Origin: Saccharomonospora iraqiensis subsp. iraqiensis
GTDB taxonomy: Bacteria; Actinomycetota; Actinomycetes; Mycobacteriales; Pseudonocardiaceae
Assembly: GCF_000430445.1 (NCBI RefSeq)
Contig: NZ_KE387086.1
Span: 72,475-136,474 of the forward strand
Direction: 5' to 3'
Length of the DNA: 64,000 nucleotides
The notes below the pieces were generated by a model. The model was not told where the DNA came from, did not search any database, and saw only the letters and a list, made by a program, of their open reading frames with translations. The translations under genes were made by a program, and so were the position numbers. Numbering within the stretch: the stretch's first letter is position 1; each line of letters begins with the position of its first letter. Of the stretch, positions 48,138 to 55,712 are shown in pieces.

Positions 48138-49424
48138 CTACAGGGTGACGTGTGCGCGCCGGGCAAGTCCCCCCAGTTCGGGCATGCCACCACGCTGGGG
48201 CGAGGCGGCCAGTGAGCTGATCAGCCGTCGCGCCGAGCTGCGTGTGTGAACTTCGCCGGCAGCGTGGTGCTCAGCGAGCAGGAGAGCTTGATGAGCCCGA
48301 TCGTCGCGGCCATGCTGCTGCCACACCATCGCGAGGTCGACCAGGTAGCGGCCCTTGCGTTCGGTCGTGGGCAGCGCGTCGAGGCGAACTTGGCGGGCCG
48401 CCTCCAGCGCGGTGGCGGAATCACCCAACTTGTAGGCGCTGCTGATTTGGTGCGCCAGGGCGTAGTCGCGCGCCCGCTGTAGCTGGTGATGGTCGCTGAT
48501 CTGGGCAGCCACGGTGGCTGCTTCCCGGTAGCACTCCACCGAGCGGTCCCGGTGACCTCGGATGGCTGCTGCGTATCCCGCCACGCACCACAGCTCGACT
48601 GCGTGCCGCCATGTGGCCGGATGATCCTGTCGGGTGAGCGGGAGAGCCTCGATCGCGCGGATGCCGACCCGTTCGGCCTGCTCGTAATCACCGATGCGGC
48701 GTGCCGCGGTGGACAACACCCGCCGGGCCTGGGCGAGCACCAGGGGATCGTCGGCCTGGTGCGCTCGGTGGACGGCACGGTCGGCTGCCATCGGCTGCAA
48801 TCCGGAGACCAGCAGTTTCGCCAGGGCGTGCGCGGCGAGCTGGTAGCTGGTTGAGGTCAGCGCGGCGGTTTCTGCCGTCGGTGCGGCGGCCATGCTCGCC
48901 TCAGCGGTGAAGATCAGCCGCGGGAGTTCGTCGGAGAGCCACACGTAGCGGCACGCGTTGTATCCGGCTTGCGCCCGTTCGAGTCGTGCCCGCAAGTCGG
49001 CCGTCGGCATCGGTGCGGTATTGGTTCCGGTGGTGACGAACAGGCAGGTGGAGATCCGTTTTTCCAGCAGCGCTGCTGGGTCCGGCTCGTCAGCCGCAGC
49101 AGGTCGGGTAAACGCGGCCGCGACACCGAACGCGCTGGCCGCGCCGAGGAATGCACGACGGTCCACCGGATCCTCCGAGTTGCGGTTGTGCAGGTTGGAA
49201 CCAACGGCAGGCGGTTGGTCATCCAGTCCGAACATCGATGGTGCCACGCCGAGGACCTCAGCGAGCTGACGCAGAACAGCGACGTCTCGGATCGGTTGCG
49301 CCCCGGTTTCTGCCCTTGAGACCCGCGTCTTGGTATAGCCGAGGCGTTGCCCCAGCTCGTGTTGAGTCCAGCCTTTCGCCCGTCGGGCCTGCCTGATCAG
49401 TTTCCCGCTGTCCGCCTGCTGCAT
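48138..49424 (-). CDS. XRE regulator with TPR-like domain and Tat-like motif
   Basis: A 428-residue regulator. The HTH covers residues 8-62 (IRQARRAKGWTQHELGQRLGYTKTRVSRAE). It is followed at 88-105 by DRRAFLGAASAFGVAAAF, which looks like a twin-arginine motif plus hydrophobic stretch, and then by a long helical TPR-like region. Such regulators are often adjacent to small-peptide or RiPP genes in actinomycetes. ATG 49424 has GGAGG six bases upstream. It is divergent from the small peptide/cupin locus at 49609 and is its probable controller. The ligand is unknown. Confidence 0.85.
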   Translation of the reverse strand: MQQADSGKLIRQARRAKGWTQHELGQRLGYTKTRVSRAETGAQPIRDVAVLRQLAEVLGVAPSMFGLDDQPPAVGSNLHNRNSEDPVDRRAFLGAASAFGVAAAFTRPAAADEPDPAALLEKRISTCLFVTTGTNTAPMPTADLRARLERAQAGYNACRYVWLSDELPRLIFTAEASMAAAPTAETAALTSTSYQLAAHALAKLLVSGLQPMAADRAVHRAHQADDPLVLAQARRVLSTAARRIGDYEQAERVGIRAIEALPLTRQDHPATWRHAVELWCVAGYAAAIRGHRDRSVECYREAATVAAQISDHHQLQRARDYALAHQISSAYKLGDSATALEAARQVRLDALPTTERKGRYLVDLAMVWQQHGRDDRAHQALLLAEHHAAGEVHTRSSARRLISSLAASPQRGGMPELGGLARRAHVTL

Positions 49425-49435
49425 GTGCGCCTCCA

Positions 49436-49447
49436 GTAACCGATTAC
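49436..49447. promoter_or_regulatory. Possible XRE operator
   Basis: GTAACCGATTAC is a near-palindrome (10 of 12 bases symmetric) just upstream of the XRE gene start; a GGTTACC half-site occurs near 49550 in the same divergent region. Autoregulation is possible. Weak evidence by itself. Confidence 0.3.
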
Positions 49448-49608
49448 AACTCAACGTAGCGGCCCTGGAGGCAGATCAAGCCGAGATTCCTGATCGGCAA
49501 CTGAAGTGCGTAGTCGGCACAGCAGGCTCCGGCACCACCCAACGTGCGGTTACCTGGAACACGTCATCAGTCGGGCATCACGGAGAAGGACGAAGGAGGT
49601 GATCAGCG

Positions 49609-49722
49609 ATGGAGGACGACCTGCTGTTGAGCGTGGAGCGGTTGCACCAGGCGCAGAACCGCGACCGTATGGCGATGGCTTCGGACGGCAACGATTCCGG
49701 CGAGACCAGGGATCCGGCCTGA
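49609..49722 (+). CDS. 37-residue peptide with full-length Shine-Dalgarno
   Basis: A small ORF (MEDDLLLSVERLHQAQNRDR, ending SGETRDPA). It is preceded at 49594-49604 by AAGGAGGTGATC-type sequence that can pair with nearly the whole 16S rRNA 3' end. This is far stronger than any other ribosome-binding site nearby, which argues for a translated, abundant peptide. The N-terminal half is helical and leader-like; the C-terminal half is short and polar (Asp, Asn, Ser, Thr, Glu). A JmjC-like cupin and an aldo/keto reductase follow on the same strand, so it may be a RiPP precursor. No cysteine is present. Confidence 0.6.
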   Translation: MEDDLLLSVERLHQAQNRDRMAMASDGNDSGETRDPA

Positions 49723-49834
49723 GCCACTGCCTCCCAGGCAGGGTGCGGGCTCCTGGATCGGTCGCCGCTTTCCGGTCTCGGGCCCGCACCCTGTCACCGC
49801 ACCGCTTACCGCTTCTTTTCGTGTGGAGGGTTTC

Positions 49835-51013
49835 GTGGATCTTCGTTTCGTTCGCGATCTCGAGCAGGCATTGGCCTGGGACAACGCCGGCGAACTCGGG
49901 CGGACCTTCGCTCGAGGCGCCCTGCCGGATCCTGAGGTGGCCGCGCGGCTGCTCACCCCGCATCGGCTGCTGGACCTGCTGTCGTGGCGGTCGGTGGACT
50001 TCCCGCAGATCCGCGTGTTGCAGGACGGCGTCGATGTGCACACCCGGAGCTATCTGACCAGCCGCACCAGCCGCCGAGGCCAGTCGGTGCCCATCGCGGA
50101 CACCGAGAAACTGGGTGTTCTGCTGGGGGACGGGGCACAGGTCGTCGTCGACGCCCTCAACCACCTCGACCCGGCGCTGGAAACGGCGTGTCGGGCATTG
50201 CAGTGGTGGTGCGGTATGCCCGTGCAGGTCAACACGTATCTGACCACCGGGGACGCCGCCGGGTTCGATGTGCACTGGGATGACCACCCGACCGTGATCG
50301 TGCAGGTCGCCGGCTCGAAATGGTGGGAAGTGCGTGGACCGTCGCGGGCGGCCCCGTTGTACCGGGACACCGACCCCAACGTCGAACCCCCGGATGCAGT
50401 CGTGTGGTCCGGTGTGCTGCGGGCCGGTGACGTCATCCGCATTCCGCGCGGCTGGTGGCACAGCGCCACCCGCACCGGCCACGACGACGACCGGCTCTCA
50501 CTGCACCTCACGTTCGGCATGACGCCGCACACCGGCATCGACTGGATCTCCTGGCTGGGCGACCTGGCCCGCGACGACGAACGATTCCGCCACGACCTCG
50601 GGCCCGACACCGACCACGCCACACTCGCCGCGGCACTGGCCGAACTGGCCCGTGAGCACAGCCCCAGGGACTACCTCGTCCACCGACGGCAGACCGATGT
50701 CCGGCCCCGGCGCAGCGTGACCGGCGGCGCGTTCGGCCCACCGGAAAAGCTGATGTGCACGACTCCCTTCCCTCCGGACATCGTCGAAACCAACGAGGCC
50801 GTGACCGTGATCGCGGCAGGTCGGCATCTGCGATTCGCCCGCACCGCGGCCCAGTGCGCGCGGCTGCTGCTGTCCGGCCGCCCTGTCGATCTCGCCGACG
50901 TCGCTGCCACCACCGGCGTGGACGCTCACAAACTCGGCGCCGTACTCCTGGAGGAGGGACTGTGCACGGAGGCCACCCCCGCCTTGTGCTCGGCCTACAC
51001 CGCACTCGACTGA
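49835..51013 (+). CDS. JmjC/cupin_4-like Fe(II)/2-oxoglutarate oxygenase
   Basis: A 392-residue oxygenase of the cupin_4/JmjC group. The iron ligands are H147-W-D149 in FDVHWDDHPT and H209 in IPRGWWHSAT. The C-terminal part is a winged-helix-like domain with two cysteines (MCTTPF, GLCTEA). Family members hydroxylate Arg, His or Asp in proteins or peptides. GTG 49835 has GGAGG five bases upstream. Lying 112 bases after the small peptide gene and overlapping the next gene by 52 bases, it may hydroxylate that peptide. Confidence 0.82.
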   Translation: MDLRFVRDLEQALAWDNAGELGRTFARGALPDPEVAARLLTPHRLLDLLSWRSVDFPQIRVLQDGVDVHTRSYLTSRTSRRGQSVPIADTEKLGVLLGDGAQVVVDALNHLDPALETACRALQWWCGMPVQVNTYLTTGDAAGFDVHWDDHPTVIVQVAGSKWWEVRGPSRAAPLYRDTDPNVEPPDAVVWSGVLRAGDVIRIPRGWWHSATRTGHDDDRLSLHLTFGMTPHTGIDWISWLGDLARDDERFRHDLGPDTDHATLAAALAELAREHSPRDYLVHRRQTDVRPRRSVTGGAFGPPEKLMCTTPFPPDIVETNEAVTVIAAGRHLRFARTAAQCARLLLSGRPVDLADVAATTGVDAHKLGAVLLEEGLCTEATPALCSAYTALD

Positions 51014-51900
51014 CCCCCGACCTGCTGCGTGCGGCGCTCACCTTCGGCGTGACCACGGTGGACACCGCGCCGCACTACCAGCGCGGCACTGCCCACCGGC
51101 AACTCGTCCACACCGCCGGAAGCCTTCTTGATCGCTTCGCGGTGTGCACGAAGGTCGGCTACCACCACAACACCGCAACCGGCGAGAACGTGCACAGTCT
51201 GGCCACGCAGCAGCTCCGCATCGCCGCTTCGACCGCGGTGCGGAGCCTGCACCAGCCGCCAGCGGTGTTGTGGCTGCACAACCCCGAACGCAGCCTGACC
51301 GGCCTGCCGGTGCAGTCCGCCGCCGAGCGGCTGGCCCAGGCCGCGGAGATGCTCGCCCACGCGGTGGAACGAGGATGGTGCCGCAGCTGGGGCATCGCCA
51401 CCTGGAACCCGGAACAGGTCCTCCCCGCAGTCGCCGCGATCCGCGGTGACTGGCCTAGACCGAAGCTCGTCATGGCCCGCTCGGGGCTGCTCGCACCAGC
51501 AGCGGTCCTCACCGCGGCCGAACACCTCGCAGCGCACTGCCAGGCCAGACTGTGGGGGATGAGCCCGTTCGGCGGCGACACCCAAGATCCCGTCTGGCGC
51601 GAGGTCAACCCACGCCGGTTCCTCGCCCCAGGACAGGACTCCACCCGATGGCAAGCCGCGTTGCGCCTCGCGCTCGCCGTACCGGACCGAGTGGAACGGA
51701 TCGCCGTCGGGACCAGCACCCCTTCCCACCTCGCCGAACTGCTCACCGCCCCCGACCTCGCCGTGAACGCCCAGCGGGTGACGTCCTATCGGACGTTGCT
51801 GGAGCGGCGCAGCGCGGCGGAAACCTCGTCGGCGGCGTGTTCGGCCGGTGCCCGCAGCGGCTCACCGTCTGGAAGCGCCAACAGCGGGACCAGGCTGTAG
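50962..51900 (+). CDS. Aldo/keto reductase-like protein
   Basis: A 312-residue TIM-barrel reductase. Near the N-terminus is DTAPHYQRG with the catalytic Asp/Tyr, then CTKVGYHHN with the Lys, and LWLHNPE with the His, as in AKRs. GTG 50962 lies inside the cupin coding region, four bases after AGGAGGG, giving a 52-base overlap. Its last ~40 codons overlap the 3' end of the opposite-strand phosphotransferase by 115 bp and are low-complexity (Ala/Ser/Gly). Working with the cupin on one peptide or small molecule is inferred. Confidence 0.78.
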   Translation: MHGGHPRLVLGLHRTRLTPDLLRAALTFGVTTVDTAPHYQRGTAHRQLVHTAGSLLDRFAVCTKVGYHHNTATGENVHSLATQQLRIAASTAVRSLHQPPAVLWLHNPERSLTGLPVQSAAERLAQAAEMLAHAVERGWCRSWGIATWNPEQVLPAVAAIRGDWPRPKLVMARSGLLAPAAVLTAAEHLAAHCQARLWGMSPFGGDTQDPVWREVNPRRFLAPGQDSTRWQAALRLALAVPDRVERIAVGTSTPSHLAELLTAPDLAVNAQRVTSYRTLLERRSAAETSSAACSAGARSGSPSGSANSGTRL

Positions 51901-52634
51901 GCCCTGCACAGCAGCCCCTGCCTGCTGTGCAGGTAGGGAGCGAACTCGACCAGGCACCGCTGCGCCACGTCGGGCGCGGCCAGGGAATCGGCCCACAGCC
52001 GGGCGTGATCCACCCCCACGGGTCCGGCACCGAAGTCCTCCCAATCCAACAGGACCAGTTCCGGAGCCGTGAGGTTCGCGAAACCCATGTCGCCGTGGAG
52101 CCCGCCCCAGGAGCTCACCGTGGTATCCACCCCACCGCCGAACACGGCGGTGATCCGTTCGGTGAACCCCTGCTGGTCGACCTTCTGCTGCGGCAACGGC
52201 ACCGCCGTGGTCGCCACCCCGTGCAACGCCCGAACCAGGCCATTCCACCACCGGTCGGACAATCCAGGGTCGGTGCGCAATGTTCCGGCCGGGATCACCG
52301 TGCGCTCGGTGACCAGCTCAAGTTCGTCGGCCCGCCACACCAGCCCCTCGGCCTCCCAGCGCACACCGCGATACCACCCGGGCCGCGGAACGCCCGTCAA
52401 CGCGGACGCGGCCACCACACCAGGCACCCGCGCCACCGCGGGATCACCAGCCGGCCACAGTTGAAGCCGTATCCACGTCCCCGTGTCCGACGGCGCCCCC
52501 CACATCCGACGCTTCACCACCGCCCGCGAGGTGTCCAGCCGTATCCCCAGCTCGGCCTCCGCCCGTGCCACGGCACCAGGGCATCCCACCCGCCGCAGAT
52601 CCGGCACCATAACCCCAGTCCCCTTGTTATTCAT
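51786..52634 (-). CDS. Aminoglycoside phosphotransferase-like kinase
   Basis: A 282-residue kinase-fold protein. The catalytic loop LHGDMGFANL and the metal-binding LLDWEDFGAGP are intact, typical of APH/choline-kinase relatives; the N-lobe is short and lacks a clear glycine loop. ATG 52634 has GGAGGAC eight bases upstream. It converges on the AKR gene with 115 bp of overlap and may phosphorylate a small molecule or peptide product of the locus. True antibiotic resistance is possible but not shown. Confidence 0.75.
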   Translation of the reverse strand: MNNKGTGVMVPDLRRVGCPGAVARAEAELGIRLDTSRAVVKRRMWGAPSDTGTWIRLQLWPAGDPAVARVPGVVAASALTGVPRPGWYRGVRWEAEGLVWRADELELVTERTVIPAGTLRTDPGLSDRWWNGLVRALHGVATTAVPLPQQKVDQQGFTERITAVFGGGVDTTVSSWGGLHGDMGFANLTAPELVLLDWEDFGAGPVGVDHARLWADSLAAPDVAQRCLVEFAPYLHSRQGLLCRAYSLVPLLALPDGEPLRAPAEHAADEVSAALRRSSNVR

Positions 52635-52696
52635 GTGGCTGTCCTCCAGGCCGATGTCGTTTAGGTCTGGGCAAGCGTCCGCCGCTGTCGGCCGGG

Positions 52697-53530
52697 CTAT
52701 GGAGCGACGCCGTGGTCGGAAGAGGCGGCGAGGAGGGTCCGCGCCTGGTCGCCTTCGACAGCGACATCCCAGAGCAGGTCAGTGGCCGTGTAATAAGTGT
52801 CGACCTCTCCTGGATCGGTGATACGGCGTTCCCCGCTGAGGTCCTCGACCAGGACGACCTCGTCGAGGATCCAGTAGCCGTGCATCGGCGCGATCGGCAC
52901 GCGGGTACGGGCGGGCACGATGCCGAGCCGCACGTTGGGTGTGCCGATGGAGGCGATCAGGCGGTGGATCTGCGCGGCCATCACCTCGGGTGGTGCGACC
53001 GGATGCCACAGGGCGGCCTCGGCGAGGAGGAACTCGAAGGTCTTGCCGGGTTCGTAGAGCACCTGCTGGCGGCGCATCCGTTCGCGGACGGCGTCGGTGA
53101 TGTCGTTGGCGCCGCCGTGCAGGGAACGCGCGGTGGTAAGCACCGCGGCGGCGTAGTCGGCGGTCTGGAGCAGACCGGGAACGACACTGAACTCCACGGC
53201 CCGCACCGTCGTGGCGTTGGCCTCCAAATCCTGGGCTTCCTGCTGGCGCGCCCGGTATCCGGCGCGGACGCGTTGCCGCCACACCACCCGTGCGTCCTCG
53301 ATGGCGGAACGCTCGGCGCGCAGCTCTTCCGCGGTGTTGTCGGCCACGCCCAGCAGGTGCAGCAACCGGGCGAGTTCGTCCTCGGTGGGTAACTGCTTGC
53401 CGTTCTCGATCTTGGACTGTTTGTGTGCGGGCCAGCCTGCGTCCGCGGCGAGCGTCTTGGCGTTGAGCTCTCCTCGAAGTTGGCGCAGACGCTCGCCGAA
53501 CGCGGTCTTGCGGCGCTCGAAGCTGGTCAC
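52697..53530 (-). CDS. XRE regulator with DUF5753 (Scr1-type)
   Basis: A 277-residue regulator. The HTH runs over about 10-70 (FGERLRQLRGELNAKTLAADAGW, SKIENGKQLPTEDEL), and the DUF5753 domain over about 90-270 (VPGLLQTADYAAAVL, RRQQVLYEPGKTFEFLLAEAAL). Such proteins pair with a DUF397 or DUF6879 protein and act as antitoxin-like regulators. GTG 53530 overlaps the DUF6879 stop (GTGA), giving a coupled pair. The three TTGC(GAG/CTC)GCAA sites at 54307-54409 upstream of the operon are candidate operators. Confidence 0.88.
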   Translation of the reverse strand: MTSFERRKTAFGERLRQLRGELNAKTLAADAGWPAHKQSKIENGKQLPTEDELARLLHLLGVADNTAEELRAERSAIEDARVVWRQRVRAGYRARQQEAQDLEANATTVRAVEFSVVPGLLQTADYAAAVLTTARSLHGGANDITDAVRERMRRQQVLYEPGKTFEFLLAEAALWHPVAPPEVMAAQIHRLIASIGTPNVRLGIVPARTRVPIAPMHGYWILDEVVLVEDLSGERRITDPGEVDTYYTATDLLWDVAVEGDQARTLLAASSDHGVAP

Positions 53531-54057
53531 AGGCTCCTCAGCAGTGCCGGATGATCTCGGAACGGGCGTGCGTACCGCAGGGCGCGGTCGCGGAGGTGAC
53601 GGTAACGCTCCACTGTGCTCGGCTCTTGCTCGACTGTGGCTCCGCGGAAGCCGTCGGCGTCGAAGTGCATTACCGCGACGGTGTCGTCGTCGAACAGCCA
53701 GAAGTCGTGGTCGCCGAGGTCGAGTGCGGCGGCCTGGTCCGCGTCGAGCACGCGGATGTCCTCTCCGGCGGCCTCGTTGTGCTCGGCGATGGCCATCTCG
53801 AACCGCAAATAGTCGGTGAGCGGAGCGGTGAGGACCCGCACGCGGCCGATGGTCTTGCCTGCCGCGACAGCAGAACGGATGCCGTCGAGCCAGGGGGTCA
53901 TGTAGCTCAGGTCGCAGGACTCACCGGCGAGGAACTGGCGTAGCGGCTCGGCCTCGTCCGGCTCGTGGTACTCGCCCTGACACTCGTAGCGCCAGGCCGA
54001 GCTGCGGTAGTGGGTAAGCAGGTCTGCCCATGCTTGCCCGGTGACGAATTCCGACAT
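53527..54057 (-). CDS. DUF6879 protein
   Basis: A 176-residue cytosolic protein of the DUF6879 family (DLLTHYRSSAWRYECQGEY near the N-terminus, LRFEMAIAEHNEAAGEDIRVLD, then WLFDDDTVAVMHFDADG). The family is found almost only beside DUF5753 XRE regulators in actinomycetes; its role is unknown. Its ATG at 54057 overlaps the stop of the small upstream gene by one base, and its stop overlaps the XRE gene by four, so three genes form one operon. Confidence 0.85.
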   Translation of the reverse strand: MSEFVTGQAWADLLTHYRSSAWRYECQGEYHEPDEAEPLRQFLAGESCDLSYMTPWLDGIRSAVAAGKTIGRVRVLTAPLTDYLRFEMAIAEHNEAAGEDIRVLDADQAAALDLGDHDFWLFDDDTVAVMHFDADGFRGATVEQEPSTVERYRHLRDRALRYARPFRDHPALLRSL

Positions 54058-54281
54058 CAGCTGGTGGTCTCCTGGTGCTCGCGCACGTACGTCATCAACG
54101 CGGCGGGCACTTCGACCACGGTCTCGTGATCGGGAATGCCGTTGCCGTGTTCGCGGAGTTCGGCGAGGGCTTCGGGGTCGGTGACGATCTCGCCCTGGAT
54201 CAGGTACGTGCCGCGGTCAGTGGCGTAGGCGGTGGGGCACTGGCCGGTACTGGAGGTCGTGCCCAGGTAGGTGACCTTCAT
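54057..54281 (-). CDS. Small conserved hypothetical protein
   Basis: A 74-residue protein (KVTYLGTTSSTGQCPTAYAT, TYLIQGEIVTDPEALAEL, ending YVREHQETTS) of a small actinomycete family encoded ahead of DUF6879/DUF5753 pairs. No function is known. ATG 54281 is preceded by GGGAGGG. The first operator-like TTGCGAGCAA lies 26 bases upstream of the start, next to the ribosome-binding site. It leads the three-gene operon. Confidence 0.8.
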   Translation of the reverse strand: MKVTYLGTTSSTGQCPTAYATDRGTYLIQGEIVTDPEALAELREHGNGIPDHETVVEVPAALMTYVREHQETTS

Positions 54282-54306
54282 AGACGTAGTCCCTCCCTGC
54301 AGGTAG

Positions 54307-54409
54307 TTGCGAGCAACCCTGATCCAAGTGCATGGCTCGTACCGCCGCACTCCCCTGATCGAGCGACGATCCTACATTATTGCTCGCAAGTATTGATAGT
54401 TGCGAGCAA
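54307..54409. promoter_or_regulatory. Three TTGC(GAG/CTC)GCAA operator-like sites
   Basis: TTGCGAGCAA occurs at 54307-54316 and 54400-54409, and its reverse complement TTGCTCGCAA at 54380-54389. The last two are spaced 20 bp start to start, two helical turns, in an AT-richer stretch. The sites fill the divergent space between the DUF6879 operon (minus) and the small genes at 54510 (plus). The XRE-DUF5753 protein downstream is the obvious candidate ligand. Confidence 0.6.
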
Positions 54410-54509
54410 TCTTGCCATCGTGTCCCATGAGCTGGCGGCAAGGCCTGCGCGGCACGGTCTTCGACGACGGTGACGACAAGATCCCCGGAACGAGGAGAGC
54501 GGGAACCGG

Positions 54510-54734
54510 ATGATCGAGCGCGACCGCGCACTGCTCGCCCGCCTGGCGAGGGTGAACCGCAATCTCGGCGAAGTCGTCATCGACCTCATGCACCATCAAG
54601 ACGGCGGCGAACTCCCCGCCACAAAGCTGCACAACGTGGCCACCGCTCTGCACCAGCTCGCCGACGACATGCTGACCCGAGCCGGCGAGCTGGGGCACCA
54701 TGCACTCGACCAAACCAGCGAGAAGAGCCGCTGA
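54510..54734 (+). CDS. Small helical hypothetical protein
   Basis: A 74-residue, mostly helical protein (RALLARLARVNRNLGEVVIDLM, ATALHQLADDMLTRAGEL). It starts at ATG 54510 with GAGGAGAG about ten bases upstream and ends in TGATG, overlapping the next gene. The family is unknown. It is divergent from the DUF6879 operon and shares its operator-rich promoter region, so it may belong to the same regulon. Confidence 0.65.
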   Translation: MIERDRALLARLARVNRNLGEVVIDLMHHQDGGELPATKLHNVATALHQLADDMLTRAGELGHHALDQTSEKSR

Positions 54735-54964
54735 TGTCCCATCACGAGCTGCTCGACGGCTCCACCCCTCCCGAGACCACGCTGCGAAGGGCACCCATCG
54801 ACGAGGAGACCGCGATACTGGAGGGGCTTCCCACCATCGTCCGCTGGCCCGCCGTCGACCCCGACGAGGTCGCCAAACAGGCACGCCACGCGCTGTACCA
54901 GCGCCAGCAACCATCGATCGAGCTGCTGGAACACGTACTCACCGGGCTACGCACACTCACCTGA
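54734..54964 (+). CDS. Small hypothetical protein
   Basis: A 76-residue soluble protein (HHELLDGSTPPETTLRRAP, ILEGLPTIVRWPAVDPDEVAK, ELLEHVLTGLRTL). Its ATG overlaps the stop of the previous small gene by one base (TGATG), indicating coupled translation. No known domain. The pair may be accessory to the XRE-DUF5753 system. Confidence 0.62.
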   Translation: MSHHELLDGSTPPETTLRRAPIDEETAILEGLPTIVRWPAVDPDEVAKQARHALYQRQQPSIELLEHVLTGLRTLT

Positions 54965-55319
54965 GGCTCGACAGGCGGCCGGGGTGACCTCTCGGGGAGT
55001 GATCCCCTGCCCGTGGACACCTGCCCGCGATTGGGTCGGGTGATGACGTTACGCGTTGTGAGGCGACTACGGCCTCATCCGCCATCAGATGCTTGAGGAG
55101 CGGACTCGAAGCCGCCCTTGGCGGTTAACCCGCGCCCTCGGTTGTCTCTACACGAGTGGACTTGCCAGTGCCGATTTCGCGATCAGGGACGTCACCGGCG
55201 CTGACAAGTCCACCTCACCGGGTTCCCGTAGCCACTCTCCACCGCAGGCAGGTGAACGGGTAGCGCCCGGTTTCGGCTCCTGCACCCGGGCGGGCGCAAA
55301 GCATCGCACGCCTCCGCTC
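54965..55319. other. 355-bp intergenic region
   Basis: No gene is supported here. GTGGACTTG at 55156-55164 and CAAGTCCAC at 55205-55213 form an inverted repeat with a 40-base spacer, about 107 bases downstream of the DUF397 gene; it could be part of a terminator for that operon. Short frames lack ribosome-binding sites. Confidence 0.45.
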
Positions 55320-55712
55320 CTACGCAGCGTTGATGCGTGCGAGTGCCGCCGCGGTCTCGGGACGATCGAATTCGCCGTCCACAGCGCCAGCAACAAAGGC
55401 TGCCCACTCAGACCTGGTGTAGGCGAGGATGACGTGGCTGTCGAGTGCCTGGACCCGGACGCTGCCGTCGTCACCGACCTCGATCCGTACTGCGCTATTG
55501 CTGCCGGCCTCGGCGTGCCCAAGCGCTTCGGCGAGCACACCGGGCCAGTGTTCAGCACCAATCGTGATCTTCGGCCCGACTCCGTGATCCTTGCTGTCAC
55601 GGATGTGAACGCGATCACTATCAAAGTTGATCTCTACGCACTCCTGTGACGGGTTGCTGAACGAGCTCTTGAACCAGCCTGTCGCTGGGTGGCGGGAAGA
55701 AGCGTTGCTCAC
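55320..55712 (-). CDS. DUF397 protein with an expanded core
   Basis: A 130-residue protein. The DUF397 opening is clear (GWFKSSFSNPSQECVEI, VHIRDSKDHG), but about 45 extra residues separate it from the usual ending (YTRSEWAAFVAGAVDGEFD). The insert (TIGAEHWPGVLAEALGH, then AVRIEVGDDGSVRVQALD) looks like a second partial DUF397 unit. GTG 55712 overlaps the XRE-DUF5753 stop (GTGA). DUF397 proteins partner such regulators; the role is unknown. Confidence 0.82.
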   Translation of the reverse strand: MSNASSRHPATGWFKSSFSNPSQECVEINFDSDRVHIRDSKDHGVGPKITIGAEHWPGVLAEALGHAEAGSNSAVRIEVGDDGSVRVQALDSHVILAYTRSEWAAFVAGAVDGEFDRPETAAALARINAA

